Part shown: one piece after another, positions 1-8,500 of the stretch
Layout of the letters: each line of letters begins with the position of its first letter
Numbering within the stretch: the stretch's first letter is position 1
Source of the DNA: WGAL01 sp964570865
Lineage (GTDB): Bacteria > Bacteroidota > Ignavibacteria > Ignavibacteriales > Melioribacteraceae
DNA length: 23,600 nt
Assembly (NCBI GenBank): GCA_964570865.1
Contig: CAZMZM010000040.1
Coordinates: 1-23,600 of the forward strand
Reading direction: 5' to 3'
The notes under the pieces: model-generated
The model's input: the letters and a program-made list of their open reading frames with translations, nothing else
The model's database searches: none
What the model was told of the DNA's origin: nothing
Translations under genes and position numbers: made by a program

Positions 1-312
1 GTCGTGCTTGCATTGTTTTCGATTATCAAAAGGATTGTGCACCCTGCCGATAAGATTAACAAGTTTGTAAATCAATTGCTCGGCGGTATTTTCGGTGTAA
101 TCCAGATGGCATATTTCCTTAGCGGATTTTTACTTTTTTTTCATATTTTCAGTTTACCTCCGGAAAACATTGCTAAAAACTCAGTCTCCTATGAAACGGT
201 TTACAAACTGTTGCCTGAAACAATTGATTTTGTTTTGGGAGATAAAAACGCCACTCAAGATTATCTAAAAGATTTCCTGAATAAAGCCAAAAAAGAAACG
301 GATTTTAGTTAA
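1..312 (+). CDS. CvpA family membrane protein, C-terminal part (5' end outside window)
   Basis: The reading frame is open from the window edge to a TAA at 310-312, so only about the last 103 residues are visible. They show a basic stretch, then the pattern NKFVNQLLGGIFGVIQMAY followed by a hydrophobic segment ending SGFLLFF. This resembles the last membrane helix of CvpA (colicin V production) proteins, where an N-x-LLG-x-x-FG motif precedes a helix. The tail after it is hydrophilic. The stop shares one base with the mutS2 start (TAATG), so translation is probably coupled. A CvpA-like gene close upstream of mutS2 is also known in Bacillus (yshB). The true start is not visible. Family assignment is likely but rests on a short fragment; the cellular role of such proteins is poorly defined. 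Confidence 0.7.
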   Translation, partial: VVLALFSIIKRIVHPADKINKFVNQLLGGIFGVIQMAYFLSGFLLFFHIFSLPPENIAKNSVSYETVYKLLPETIDFVLGDKNATQDYLKDFLNKAKKETDFS

Positions 313-2654
313 TGAACGAGAAAGAAAAATTGGAAAAACTTGAGTATTATAAAATACTCGAATCAATTTCTCAGTTCACAAAATCCGAAGTTGCCAAAGA
401 ATTAATTAACGAAATTAAACCTTTTAAGTATAAAGATTTGGCTCTGAGGCGGGGCGAACTTATCTCGGCTGCAAAGCGATTGTTGATTGACAGAATTTAT
501 CCTCCCGAAACATTTGATTACGATATAAAAGCAATTCTTGAAAAGAGCAGGATTGAAGGATTATTTCTGTCGGGCAAGGATTTTCTTAAAGTCGGAAAAC
601 TATTGGCTGTTTCAAGAAGTTACGTAAAATATCTTTCAATCAACGAACTTGCGCTTGAGCTGAAAAAAGAATTTTCGGAGATGCTGTATGTTGACCAAGT
701 TTTAGAGAAGCGAATCGAAAGCATTATCGATAGAAACGGGGAAGTACGTGATAATGCCTCGCCAAAACTTAGAGAAATACGAATTACGATTAATGAAAAA
801 AGCAGACAGCTTAAATTAGAAGCCGAACGTAAATTGAGAAAGTTAAGTGATGACTTAGTATTAATGGATGAGTACTTAACGCTCCGGGACGGAAGGTACG
901 TGCTTCCGGTAAAAGCGGAATACAAGAGGCAGGTAAAAGGATTCATCCACTCGGAATCGGCTACCGGGCAGACAGTTTATATTGAACCTGAGGAAATTTT
1001 AGGACTGAACAACGAACTGATTTCTCTGTCGTTCGAAGAAAAACGTGAGCTGAACAGGATATTGCTGGCGCTTACCGAACAAGTAGCTGCAAAAGTCCGT
1101 GATTTGTTCCTGACACTGGAAACATTGGGGAAGATTGAAATGATTTTTGCAATTTCAAGATATTCAGATGAATATGATTGCAGTTTCCCGCAAGTTGACG
1201 ATAATAAACCGCTTCAAATTATTGATGCACGTCACCCGGTTTTGCTGCAAAAAATCGGTAAGAAAAAAACTGTTCCTCTTAATTTGAATTTTGGCGATAA
1301 TAAAGTCATAATCATTACCGGTCCTAATGCCGGAGGCAAAACCGTTGTACTTAAAACGGTAGCATTACTGAATTTATTAGTCAAAAGCGGATTGCATGTA
1401 TCAGCAAGCCCCGACTCTAATTTTCGTTTCTACTCAAACATATTAATCGATATTGGAGATGAGCAGTCCATTGAAGAAAACCTAAGTACGTTTAGTTCAC
1501 ATCTCTCTAATATCAATTCGATATTAAACAGTGTTGATGAAAACTCTCTTGTTTTGTTGGATGAACTCGGAACGGGTACAGACCCTACAGAAGGTGCGGC
1601 GCTTGCTTCGGCAATACTTCTTGAACTTGCAGATAAAGGAGTTCATGTACTGGCAACAACTCATCACGGCAACCTAAAATTACTTGCTAACGATACTGAA
1701 GGTTTTCAAAACGCATCTCTGGAATTTAACATCGAGAATATTGAACCGACATTCAAATTAAACCAAGGAGAGCCGGGAGCCAGTTATGCCTTTGAAGTTG
1801 CCGAAAGAATCGGACTGGATAAGACTTTGCTTAATCGGGCTAAAAGTTTTGTAAATAGAGATAATTCCCAAGTTGAGAAAATGATTATCGATTTGCAGAA
1901 GCAATCACATTCCCTTTCACAAAAGTTAAACGATGCCGAAATTGAAAACTCACGGCTAAAAGGTTTGGCGAATCTGTATGAGAAAAATCTGAAGGAATTA
2001 AAAAGTAAAAAGAATAAGATACTTGAAAAAGCAAGAGAAGACGCCTCGTTGCTTATCTCGGAGGCAAATAGAAAAATAGAATCCGCGATTAAGGAGATTA
2101 AGGAAAATCAAGGGAAACGGGATGCGATTAAATCTGCAAAAAAAGAGATAATTGAGTTTAAGGAAAAGATAGATAAACAAAGCGAAAAGATTGATTACAA
2201 ATCCAAAAAAGATTTCGAGAAAGGGGATTGGGTTACCGTAAGAAACAGCAACAGCTCGGGTAGAATTGAGGCAATCGAAAAAAAGAAAAACAGCGCTTTG
2301 GTAGTTATCGGTTCATTAAAAGTAAATGTAAACCTCAGCGAGCTTGTTCACACTAAAAAAAATATTTCGGATGTTCAAAAATTTTCTAAAATTGATTATT
2401 ATTCTAATCTACAATCCATTAAATTAGATATTAGAGGTAAAAAGCCTGAAGAAGCTGAGTTTGAAGTTATCAGATTTATTGACGATGCTTATTCTTCGAA
2501 CACAAAAGAGGTTGAAATTTTACACGGTAAAGGTACCGGTGCTTTGCGCGAAACCGTAACGAAAATATTAAAGTCGCATCAATTTGTTGAGAGTTTCCAT
2601 TTTGCGAAAATCGAACTGGGCGGCGAAGGATTAACAATAGTAAAGATGAAATAA
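312..2654 (+). CDS. mutS2: Endonuclease MutS2 (MutS family ATPase with Smr domain)
   Basis: At 780 residues this is the usual MutS2 length. It lacks the N-terminal mismatch-recognition domain of MutS and begins with the core/lever helices. The ATPase has a Walker A GPNAGGKT at residues 337-344, an STFSSHL signature near 392-398 and Walker B LVLLDE at 413-418 followed by LGTGTDPTEGAAL. A lysine/glutamate-rich coiled coil covers roughly residues 525-655. The C-terminus (about 703-780) is a Smr nuclease domain with the LDIRG and HGKGTGALR motifs, both intact. The family acts on branched DNA to restrain recombination, and in some bacteria it rescues collided ribosomes; which applies here cannot be read from the sequence. 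The start ATG overlaps the preceding stop by one base, and the next gene starts two bases after its stop. Confidence 0.96.
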   Translation: MNEKEKLEKLEYYKILESISQFTKSEVAKELINEIKPFKYKDLALRRGELISAAKRLLIDRIYPPETFDYDIKAILEKSRIEGLFLSGKDFLKVGKLLAVSRSYVKYLSINELALELKKEFSEMLYVDQVLEKRIESIIDRNGEVRDNASPKLREIRITINEKSRQLKLEAERKLRKLSDDLVLMDEYLTLRDGRYVLPVKAEYKRQVKGFIHSESATGQTVYIEPEEILGLNNELISLSFEEKRELNRILLALTEQVAAKVRDLFLTLETLGKIEMIFAISRYSDEYDCSFPQVDDNKPLQIIDARHPVLLQKIGKKKTVPLNLNFGDNKVIIITGPNAGGKTVVLKTVALLNLLVKSGLHVSASPDSNFRFYSNILIDIGDEQSIEENLSTFSSHLSNINSILNSVDENSLVLLDELGTGTDPTEGAALASAILLELADKGVHVLATTHHGNLKLLANDTEGFQNASLEFNIENIEPTFKLNQGEPGASYAFEVAERIGLDKTLLNRAKSFVNRDNSQVEKMIIDLQKQSHSLSQKLNDAEIENSRLKGLANLYEKNLKELKSKKNKILEKAREDASLLISEANRKIESAIKEIKENQGKRDAIKSAKKEIIEFKEKIDKQSEKIDYKSKKDFEKGDWVTVRNSNSSGRIEAIEKKKNSALVVIGSLKVNVNLSELVHTKKNISDVQKFSKIDYYSNLQSIKLDIRGKKPEEAEFEVIRFIDDAYSSNTKEVEILHGKGTGALRETVTKILKSHQFVESFHFAKIELGGEGLTIVKMK

Positions 2655-2655
2655 T

Positions 2656-4149
2656 ATGAAAATCAAAAAAGTTTTAATTGCAAATCGTGGCGAAATTGCC
2701 GTCCGAATTATTCGGGCAAGTAAAGAAATGGGAATTACTGCAGCAACCGTTTATTCCGAGGCGGATGCAAATGCTCTGCACGTTAAATTAGCTGATGAAG
2801 CTTACTGTATAGGACCGGCAGCTGCAAGCGAATCTTATCTTAGAGCAGATAAAATATTGCAAGTAGCGAAAGAAATTTCTGCTGATGCAATTCATCCTGG
2901 TTACGGATTTTTATCTGAGAATGCTGAATTTATTCGCAAATGTGAAGAAGCCGGACTTATATTTATAGGTCCTTCAGCTGATTCGGTCGTTCTAATGGGC
3001 GAAAAAACTGCCGCACGTACATTGATGAAAAAAAATAACGTTCCAATTGTTCCGGGAACAACCGAGTCGATTGATGATATGGACGAGCTTAAAAAAATTG
3101 CTGATGAAATTGGTTATCCTATAATGCTAAAAGCTGCTGCAGGTGGCGGCGGTAAGGGAATGAGAAAAATTTCATCACCCGATGAATTAATCGAAAATTA
3201 TAATCGTGCTAAAAGCGAAGCCATTAAAGCATTTAGCAACGGAGCAATATACCTTGAAAAGTTTATTGAAAATCCCAAGCATATTGAAGTACAAATTATT
3301 GCAGATAAGCATGGTAATTATCGTCATGTTTTTGAACGCGAGTGTTCCGTGCAGAGACGCCACCAAAAAGTTGTTGAAGAATCCCCTTCGTCAAGCGTAA
3401 CGCCTGAAGTCCGTTCGCGCATTACGGAAGCTGCGATAAATGCGGCAAAGGCATGTAACTATTATAATGCCGGGACAATTGAATTTTTGATGGACACAGA
3501 TAAAAACTTTTACTTTCTTGAAATGAATACAAGGTTACAGGTTGAGCATCCCGTCACGGAATTAGTTTCCGGACTCGACTTGGTGAAAGAGCAGTTTAGA
3601 ATAGCCGAAGGGAAGGAAATATCGTTTGAGCAAGATGAACTGATTATTAACGGCTCAGCTTTGGAATGCCGTGTTTATGCGGAAGATGTTACCAACAACT
3701 ACGCACCCTCAATCGGTAAGGTGGAACTTCACCATTTGCCTTCAGGACCGGGTGTGCGAGTTGATACCGGAATTGAAACGGGCTCCGAAGTTTCGGTTTA
3801 TTACGATCCGATGTTATCAAAAGTAGTTACTTGGGGAAGGAATAGAACAGAAACGATTGGCAGGATGTTAAATGTATTGAAAGAATATAAAATTGCCGGC
3901 GTTAAAACAAACATTCCACTCTTCAAATGGATTTTGAAACATCCGAAATTTATCGACGGGACTTTTGATATTAATTTTTTGGATGTTGAACTTTCGCCGT
4001 TGATACCTGATAAATGGATGGAAGATTTTGACGATTTGGATGATGTGGTTTCGCTAATAGCTTCTTATCTTCGTAAAAAAGAGAGTATGCTAAAGATTAC
4101 TCCTAATCAATTAAGCGCTGAAAATAAATGGGTAGAATCTAATGAATAA
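2656..4149 (+). CDS. accC: Biotin carboxylase subunit of an acyl-CoA carboxylase
   Basis: This ATP-grasp enzyme uses ATP and bicarbonate to carboxylate biotin on the carrier protein. The 497-residue product starts with the typical KKVLIANRGEIAVRIIRA pattern. It has the glycine-rich ATP loop KAAAGGGGKGMR at 159-170, the ERECS and RRHQK motifs at 227-238, and EMNTRLQVEHPVTE from 289, holding the metal-binding and catalytic residues. The C-terminal biotin-carboxylase domain contains the ECRVYAED and YYDPMLSK motifs. About 45 extra residues follow the usual E. coli AccC end. The separate BCCP gene overlaps its end by 8 bases, so the two are cotranslated. The wording of the C-terminal region resembles acetyl/propionyl-CoA carboxylases of Bacteroidota, so the true substrate (acetyl- or propionyl-CoA) is undecided. 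No carboxyltransferase gene lies in the window. Confidence 0.93.
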   Translation: MKIKKVLIANRGEIAVRIIRASKEMGITAATVYSEADANALHVKLADEAYCIGPAAASESYLRADKILQVAKEISADAIHPGYGFLSENAEFIRKCEEAGLIFIGPSADSVVLMGEKTAARTLMKKNNVPIVPGTTESIDDMDELKKIADEIGYPIMLKAAAGGGGKGMRKISSPDELIENYNRAKSEAIKAFSNGAIYLEKFIENPKHIEVQIIADKHGNYRHVFERECSVQRRHQKVVEESPSSSVTPEVRSRITEAAINAAKACNYYNAGTIEFLMDTDKNFYFLEMNTRLQVEHPVTELVSGLDLVKEQFRIAEGKEISFEQDELIINGSALECRVYAEDVTNNYAPSIGKVELHHLPSGPGVRVDTGIETGSEVSVYYDPMLSKVVTWGRNRTETIGRMLNVLKEYKIAGVKTNIPLFKWILKHPKFIDGTFDINFLDVELSPLIPDKWMEDFDDLDDVVSLIASYLRKKESMLKITPNQLSAENKWVESNE

Positions 4150-4642
4150 ATTTATCACTAATGTAAATGGAAAAGAATCAAAAAAAGTTTTATTAAAAAA
4201 TCCAGTCGCAATTATTGACGGAAAAGAATTTCCGTACAAAATTTTATCTGAAAGAAAAAACCAAATTGTTATTGAAATCGGAAATCGAATTTTAAATGTA
4301 GTTTATTCAAAAAAAAATGTTAACAATTATTATGTTGTTGCCGAAGGGCAAAATTACGAAGTTGAAGTATTAACGGAGTTACAAAATAAAGCTAAAGAAT
4401 TAAGCGCTGAAAGAAGAAAAAATAGCGGAATCACACTTGTTAAAGCACCCATGCCGGGCTTATTATTAAAGCTCGAAGTCAATATTGGGGATGAAATAAG
4501 CGAAGGTTCTTCTTTATTTATACTGGAAGCGATGAAAATGGAGAACGAAATAAAATCGGAAACTTCCGGAACTGTAAAAGAAATACGCGCCGGCGAAGGC
4601 GAATCGGTTGAAAAGGGAGCTGTAATACTTGTAATTGAATAA
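4142..4642 (+). CDS. Biotin carboxyl carrier protein of an acyl-CoA carboxylase
   Basis: The 166-residue protein ends in a biotinyl/lipoyl-type domain (about 97-166) with KAPMPGLLLK and the biotin attachment motif EAMKMEN; the acceptor lysine is K132. It carries biotin between the upstream biotin carboxylase and a carboxyltransferase encoded elsewhere. The N-terminal ~80 residues form a separate, likely beta-rich region, as in BCCP proteins of propionyl-CoA or methylcrotonyl-type carboxylases. This region lacks the Ala/Pro-rich linker of E. coli AccB. A charged linker (about 82-96) joins the two parts. The ATG lies inside the end of the biotin carboxylase gene (8-base overlap). It is the last gene of its run: a 64-base gap with a candidate promoter follows. 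Confidence 0.93.
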   Translation: MNKFITNVNGKESKKVLLKNPVAIIDGKEFPYKILSERKNQIVIEIGNRILNVVYSKKNVNNYYVVAEGQNYEVEVLTELQNKAKELSAERRKNSGITLVKAPMPGLLLKLEVNIGDEISEGSSLFILEAMKMENEIKSETSGTVKEIRAGEGESVEKGAVILVIE

Positions 4643-4643
4643 T

Positions 4644-4672
4644 TTGGCAGTTACTTCACAATTAATTATATT
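4644..4672 (+). promoter_or_regulatory. Candidate sigma70-type promoter for the FadL/SGNH unit
   Basis: TTGGCA at 4644-4649 and TATATT at 4667-4672 are separated by exactly 17 bases. They sit in the 64-base gap before the FadL gene, 35 bases upstream of its ATG. The hexamers match five of six bases of a consensus -10 and four of six of a consensus -35. The same -10 hexamer and spacing occur before lepA. This is a sequence match only; no transcription data are available. Confidence 0.5.
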
Positions 4673-4706
4673 CGTTAATAATTTTCTAACATTATAGGAG
4701 CTAAAC

Positions 4707-5951
4707 ATGGTGAAAAAATCACTAACAATTCTTTCCGCTATCTTACTCTTTGCAGGGTCATTATTTGCAAGCGGGTTCCAAATTAACGAAAATGCAGCAA
4801 GAGCAATGTCAATGGGTGGCGCCTTTACCGGTGTAGCCAATGATGCCTCGGCTGTTTTTTATAACCCCGCAGCAATAACTCATTTGAGTGGAACAAGGGT
4901 TTCCTTTGGTAGCACGGTCATTTTACCTAAAGCATCTTTTAGAGGAGTTTCTCCCGCTGTTACAGAATATAAGATGCAAGACCAAACTTTTACTCCGGTA
5001 AATTTTTACTTAACCAGACAAATCAGTAAAAAACTTTATGTTGGCTTTGGCGTAAATAACCCGTACGGTTTAGGTTCAAAGTGGGATGATAACTGGATTG
5101 GTAAATATCTTGCCGTTGAAACCGAAGTAAGAACATTTTACTTTTCCGGAAATGTTGCTTATCAAGTTACAGATTGTTTATCGCTGGCTGCAGGTATTAA
5201 CTACGCTTACGGAGATGTAACCATTATGAAATATGTTCCTCTCCCTGATCCGATTGCCGGAGATTTTAAACTTTCATTAACAGGTGACGGAACTTCGATA
5301 GGGTTTAATGTTGCCGCATTTTTCAAACCTTCCAAAAAGTTTTCACTTGGCATTTCATACCGCAGCGAAAACAAGTTTGATTTTGCCGGTACAGCTAAAT
5401 CCGAAGATGGCCCAGCCGCTTTGGCAGCACAATTGCCTAACGGAGACATTACCGCTTCGTTAACAACTCCTATGAATTTGACTGTTGGCGTTGGATTTTT
5501 CCCGAACGAAAAATTAACTCTCTCTGCTGATTTTCAGTATGTGGGATGGTCAAGTTATGACAAATTAGCTGTTGATTTCAAAGATCCGAATACTGATGAT
5601 ATTGATGTTAATAGAGATTATCAGAATTGTTGGATTGCAAGAGCCGGTTTGGAATACAAATTAAGTGATGATTTCGCATTACGCGGCGGATTGTTGTATG
5701 ATAAAAATCCGGTAAAAGACGAATTAGTAGAACCTTCATTACCAGATGCTGACAGAATTGGATTTAATGCAGGTTTAGGCTATAAATTGTCAGAAAAATT
5801 AAGCATTGATTTATCTTACATGTTTATAAGATTTGTCGAAAGAACGATTACAAATTCTCAGCAAACTTATACCTCCGGAAATTCTCCTTTTAACGGCGTA
5901 TATAATTCTTATGCGCATTTGTTTGGCATTAATTTATCATATAACTTTTAA
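4707..5951 (+). CDS. FadL/OmpP1/TodX-family outer-membrane channel
   Basis: FadL-type beta-barrels take up hydrophobic compounds such as long-chain fatty acids across the outer membrane. The 414-residue product has a Sec signal peptide (a KK pair, then a hydrophobic run to LFA|SGF). The mature protein starts with the family's plug signature: SGFQINENAARAMSMGGAF, then ANDASAVFYNPAAIT. The rest alternates as in a barrel (YVGFGVNNPYG, LGISYRSE, LRGGLLYDKNPV, IDLSYMFI) and ends in the aromatic SYNF typical of barrel C-termini. The start has an AGGAG ribosome site at 4696-4700, six bases before ATG. The SGNH lipoprotein gene follows after 17 bases, suggesting hydrolysis and uptake of lipids by one unit. 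The substrate cannot be told from sequence. Confidence 0.92.
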   Translation: MVKKSLTILSAILLFAGSLFASGFQINENAARAMSMGGAFTGVANDASAVFYNPAAITHLSGTRVSFGSTVILPKASFRGVSPAVTEYKMQDQTFTPVNFYLTRQISKKLYVGFGVNNPYGLGSKWDDNWIGKYLAVETEVRTFYFSGNVAYQVTDCLSLAAGINYAYGDVTIMKYVPLPDPIAGDFKLSLTGDGTSIGFNVAAFFKPSKKFSLGISYRSENKFDFAGTAKSEDGPAALAAQLPNGDITASLTTPMNLTVGVGFFPNEKLTLSADFQYVGWSSYDKLAVDFKDPNTDDIDVNRDYQNCWIARAGLEYKLSDDFALRGGLLYDKNPVKDELVEPSLPDADRIGFNAGLGYKLSEKLSIDLSYMFIRFVERTITNSQQTYTSGNSPFNGVYNSYAHLFGINLSYNF

Positions 5952-5968
5952 GGAGGAGAAGAATAATT

Positions 5969-7405
5969 ATGAAAAGATTAAATAAGTTTTTAATGTTAAG
6001 TTTATTGTCAGTTGCCGTAATATTTTATGGTTGCGAAGACAGAAGTGATTTGACTGCTCCTGCTGTCAATACCGGTTCCGCAGATTTTTCTAGGTTTGTA
6101 ATAGTTGGAAATAGTTTAACTGCCGGTTATCAGAACGGAACATTATATGAATCTTCGCAGAAGTATTCATATGGTAAGATGATTGCCGATCAGGTAGGCG
6201 CCAAATTTGAGCAACCTTTGTATAGCGATCCCGGCGCGGGCGGCAGAATGGAAATAGCCGGTTTTAATGCCGACGGTACTCCTAATTTTTACTACAATCC
6301 AAATAAAGGAACTCCGGTCAACATTAACTATCCTGCCCCTTATAACAATTTAGGTATCCCCGGTGCCTGGTTGCCGGATGCTCTATTTGCGCACGATTCT
6401 ACTGACTGTGTAACGGCAGCGGCAGGTTCTTTTAATCCTTATTTTAATTTGGTATTAAGAGGAATAGGTACACAAATTCATCAAGCATTGTTGCAGCATC
6501 CTACTTTTGTTATTTTCTGGTTGGGAAATAATGATATTCTTGGTCATGCCGCAACGGGCGGTACTGCTCCTTATACACCCGAAGCTACTTTTGCCGGAGT
6601 TTACAGTATGGCGATGGATTCATTGGCTTCAACAGGCGCTAATGTTGTAGTTGCTAATATTCCTTATGTTACTTCAACTCCGTATTTTACTACAATTGGG
6701 CCTAAAGTCGGGTTAGGTATTAAACCGGCTGTTGATGCCGGCTTAGCGTATGGTATTTATTACCAGAAAAGCACGGATATTGGTGCCGTTCCGGCAACAC
6801 AATTTGCAACGCCTGATGATTTGTTTGCAGGTAATGTAATTCTTACTTTAGCCAGTGCCGAATTTGCCGCAATGATTGGAGATACAACCGGTTTATCCGC
6901 AGCGTATTATCAAAAAATCGGGGTTGATCCTACTGCTGTCGGTGTTGATGTTCACCAACCGTTCGGACTTCATCCGCAGAATCCATACCCAAATCCTTAT
7001 ACTTTGGACCCTGATGAATTGGCGAATATCAATAATGTGATTGATTCTTATAATCAATCTATTGCTACACTAGCGGCAGCCCATAATTTTACATTGGTTG
7101 ATATTAACTCTTTCTTCAGCGGTGTGGCTACTTCCGGTTATACATCAAACGGAATAACTTTTACATCCGCATATATCACGGGAAATACTTTCGCACTTGA
7201 CGGCGTGCATCCTACAAGCCGAGGATATGCTGTGATTGCTAATCAGTTTATTAAGAAAATTAATACTGATTTCAATGCTCAGATTCCTCTTATTGATGTT
7301 GCAACCGTTCCAAATTCAATTTTGATGCAGGGCTTTTATCCGGCAAAAACTACTAACGGATTTCCGAAAGTAGATCCTTCGATAATGTACAAAGTTCAGT
7401 TTTAA
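5969..7405 (+). CDS. SGNH/GDSL-family hydrolase, predicted lipoprotein
   Basis: This is probably an exported lipid-anchored esterase or lipase. The N-terminus is a signal peptide ending FYGC, so Cys22 is the likely lipidation site, with a short polar linker after it. The SGNH motifs are in order: block I VGNSLTAG with nucleophile Ser49, block III GNND at 186-189, and block V DGVH with Asp411 and His414. These give a plausible Ser-Asp-His triad. At 478 residues it is longer than a minimal SGNH domain (~200). The space between blocks III and V (residues 190-410) holds a large Gly/Ala/Thr/Pro-rich insertion. The start has an AGGAGGAGAA site at 5951-5960. It lies directly after the FadL gene and before a strong terminator, forming a two-gene operon. 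The natural substrate is unknown; a fatty-acid ester is a reasonable guess from context. Confidence 0.88.
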   Translation: MKRLNKFLMLSLLSVAVIFYGCEDRSDLTAPAVNTGSADFSRFVIVGNSLTAGYQNGTLYESSQKYSYGKMIADQVGAKFEQPLYSDPGAGGRMEIAGFNADGTPNFYYNPNKGTPVNINYPAPYNNLGIPGAWLPDALFAHDSTDCVTAAAGSFNPYFNLVLRGIGTQIHQALLQHPTFVIFWLGNNDILGHAATGGTAPYTPEATFAGVYSMAMDSLASTGANVVVANIPYVTSTPYFTTIGPKVGLGIKPAVDAGLAYGIYYQKSTDIGAVPATQFATPDDLFAGNVILTLASAEFAAMIGDTTGLSAAYYQKIGVDPTAVGVDVHQPFGLHPQNPYPNPYTLDPDELANINNVIDSYNQSIATLAAAHNFTLVDINSFFSGVATSGYTSNGITFTSAYITGNTFALDGVHPTSRGYAVIANQFIKKINTDFNAQIPLIDVATVPNSILMQGFYPAKTTNGFPKVDPSIMYKVQF

Positions 7406-7435
7406 TTTATAAAGCTGAATATTTTATTTTTAATT

Positions 7436-7479
7436 CTCGCTCTACTATTCTATTTTAGTAGAGCGAGTTTTATATTTTC
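7436..7479 (+). terminator. Intrinsic terminator after the FadL/SGNH operon
   Basis: A perfect inverted repeat pairs 7436-7447 (CTCGCTCTACTA) with 7456-7467 (TAGTAGAGCGAG) around an 8-base loop. TTTTATATTTTC follows at once. It lies 30 bases after the SGNH stop and before the SPOR lipoprotein gene. The T-rich tail is only on the plus-strand side, so it should act in that direction only. Confidence 0.9.
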
Positions 7480-7521
7480 TGAAAAATCTTAAATTTGTTA
7501 AACAATTACGGCAGGTTTTTA

Positions 7522-8025
7522 ATGAAACTATTTATTTCATTATTGATAGTTGGTTTTGTTCTTAGTGGCTGTGCTACCCAGAAACAAGCGACTAATGATA
7601 AAGAAAACAAAAACGATGTTTATGTGTTTGACCAAATAGGTCATCAGGATAAGAATGAAAAAACAGACAAATCCGACGTGAAAGTGGATTCGGCTAAAGT
7701 CGTTGCAGTTGATTCATTAAGTAAAACGGATGTAAAACCTTCGGTCGAGGAAAAAAATGAGAGCGACACCGCTCCAACGGTAGAGACTCCTAAGTTGTAT
7801 TTCGTCCAGCTTGGAGCATTTACTACTCAGGAAAGAGCAGAGGAATTTATAAAAAAAGCTGAAGAATTATTGAATGAAAAATCATTTACAATAACCTTTA
7901 GCGACGAAAAAGAATTATTTTTGGTGCAGCTTCCCCCTTTTAAGGATAAGAAGGAAGCTGAAAAAGTTAGAAACCGTCTTTGGAAATATGCCCAATTCAA
8001 GGACGCTTTCATAGTTGAACAATAA
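7522..8025 (+). CDS. SPOR-domain lipoprotein
   Basis: The 167-residue protein starts MKLFISLLIVGFVLSGC, a lipoprotein signal with lipobox LSGC and Cys17. I chose the ATG at 7522 over an in-frame TTG at 7495. The ATG puts the hydrophobic core right after the basic start and has a GCAGG site six bases upstream. A charged, Lys/Asp/Ser-rich linker (about 20-90) would span the periplasm. The end (about 93-167) is a SPOR domain: YFVQLGAFTTQERAEEF, then FLVQLPPFKDKKEAEKVRNRL, the two half-repeats. SPOR domains bind septal peptidoglycan stripped of peptides, so a role at the division site or in the cell wall is expected. Its exact partner is unknown. It is separated from the preceding operon by a terminator, and ssb follows after 17 bases. 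Confidence 0.87.
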   Translation: MKLFISLLIVGFVLSGCATQKQATNDKENKNDVYVFDQIGHQDKNEKTDKSDVKVDSAKVVAVDSLSKTDVKPSVEEKNESDTAPTVETPKLYFVQLGAFTTQERAEEFIKKAEELLNEKSFTITFSDEKELFLVQLPPFKDKKEAEKVRNRLWKYAQFKDAFIVEQ

Positions 8026-8042
8026 ATATAAAGGAGGATGAA

Positions 8043-8465
8043 ATGGCTTTCTCATTAAACAAAGTGATGCTAATCGGTAATCTTGGGGATGATGCTGAAA
8101 CAAGATTTGTAAACGATAATTTTTCGGTTACCGAATTTAGCTTGGCAACAACGAGAAGTTACAAAAAAAATGAAGAGTGGGTGAACGAAACAACTTGGCA
8201 CAAAATTACCAGTTACAATCTCTCGGATTATTACAAAGAGCAGTTGAAAAAGGGGAAAAAGTTTTATATTGAGGGACGAATTCAGAAAGACACTTTTGAA
8301 GACAAATCCGGAAATAAACGGTATATTACTAAGATTATTTCGGAATCCATTATTCCTCTTGATTCAAGAGACGGTTCGGGATATTCAGTCGGCGGTTCTC
8401 CTTCATCGGTAAGTGATGCGCCACAATCGATTGATCCGGGAGTAAAGGACGATTTACCTTTTTAA
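8043..8465 (+). CDS. ssb: Single-stranded DNA-binding protein
   Basis: This OB-fold protein coats single-stranded DNA in replication, repair and recombination. The 140-residue product starts MAFSLNKVMLIGNLGDDAETRF, the standard SSB opening. It continues with the core motifs FSLATTRSYK, WHKI and KKGKKFYIEGRIQ up to about residue 108. A short Gly/Ser linker leads to the acidic tip DDLPF, the docking peptide for SSB partner proteins. A strong ribosome site AAGGAGG at 8031-8037 precedes the ATG by five bases. A CNNM/CBS gene follows, an order also known from ssb-gldE in gliding Bacteroidota. It may be one of several ssb copies in the genome; only this one is visible. Confidence 0.95.
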   Translation: MAFSLNKVMLIGNLGDDAETRFVNDNFSVTEFSLATTRSYKKNEEWVNETTWHKITSYNLSDYYKEQLKKGKKFYIEGRIQKDTFEDKSGNKRYITKIISESIIPLDSRDGSGYSVGGSPSSVSDAPQSIDPGVKDDLPF

Positions 8466-8500
8466 TTAGTATGTGTTACAAAATAGGACGAAAATAATAT

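Noticed and set aside
4514..4840. 108-codon minus-strand frame spanning the BCCP end and FadL start
   Set aside because: It covers the candidate promoter and two well-supported plus-strand genes and has no family resemblance.
7495..7521. TTG start for the SPOR lipoprotein
   Set aside because: It would put nine polar residues before the signal peptide; the ATG at 7522 begins directly with the lipoprotein signal and has a ribosome site.
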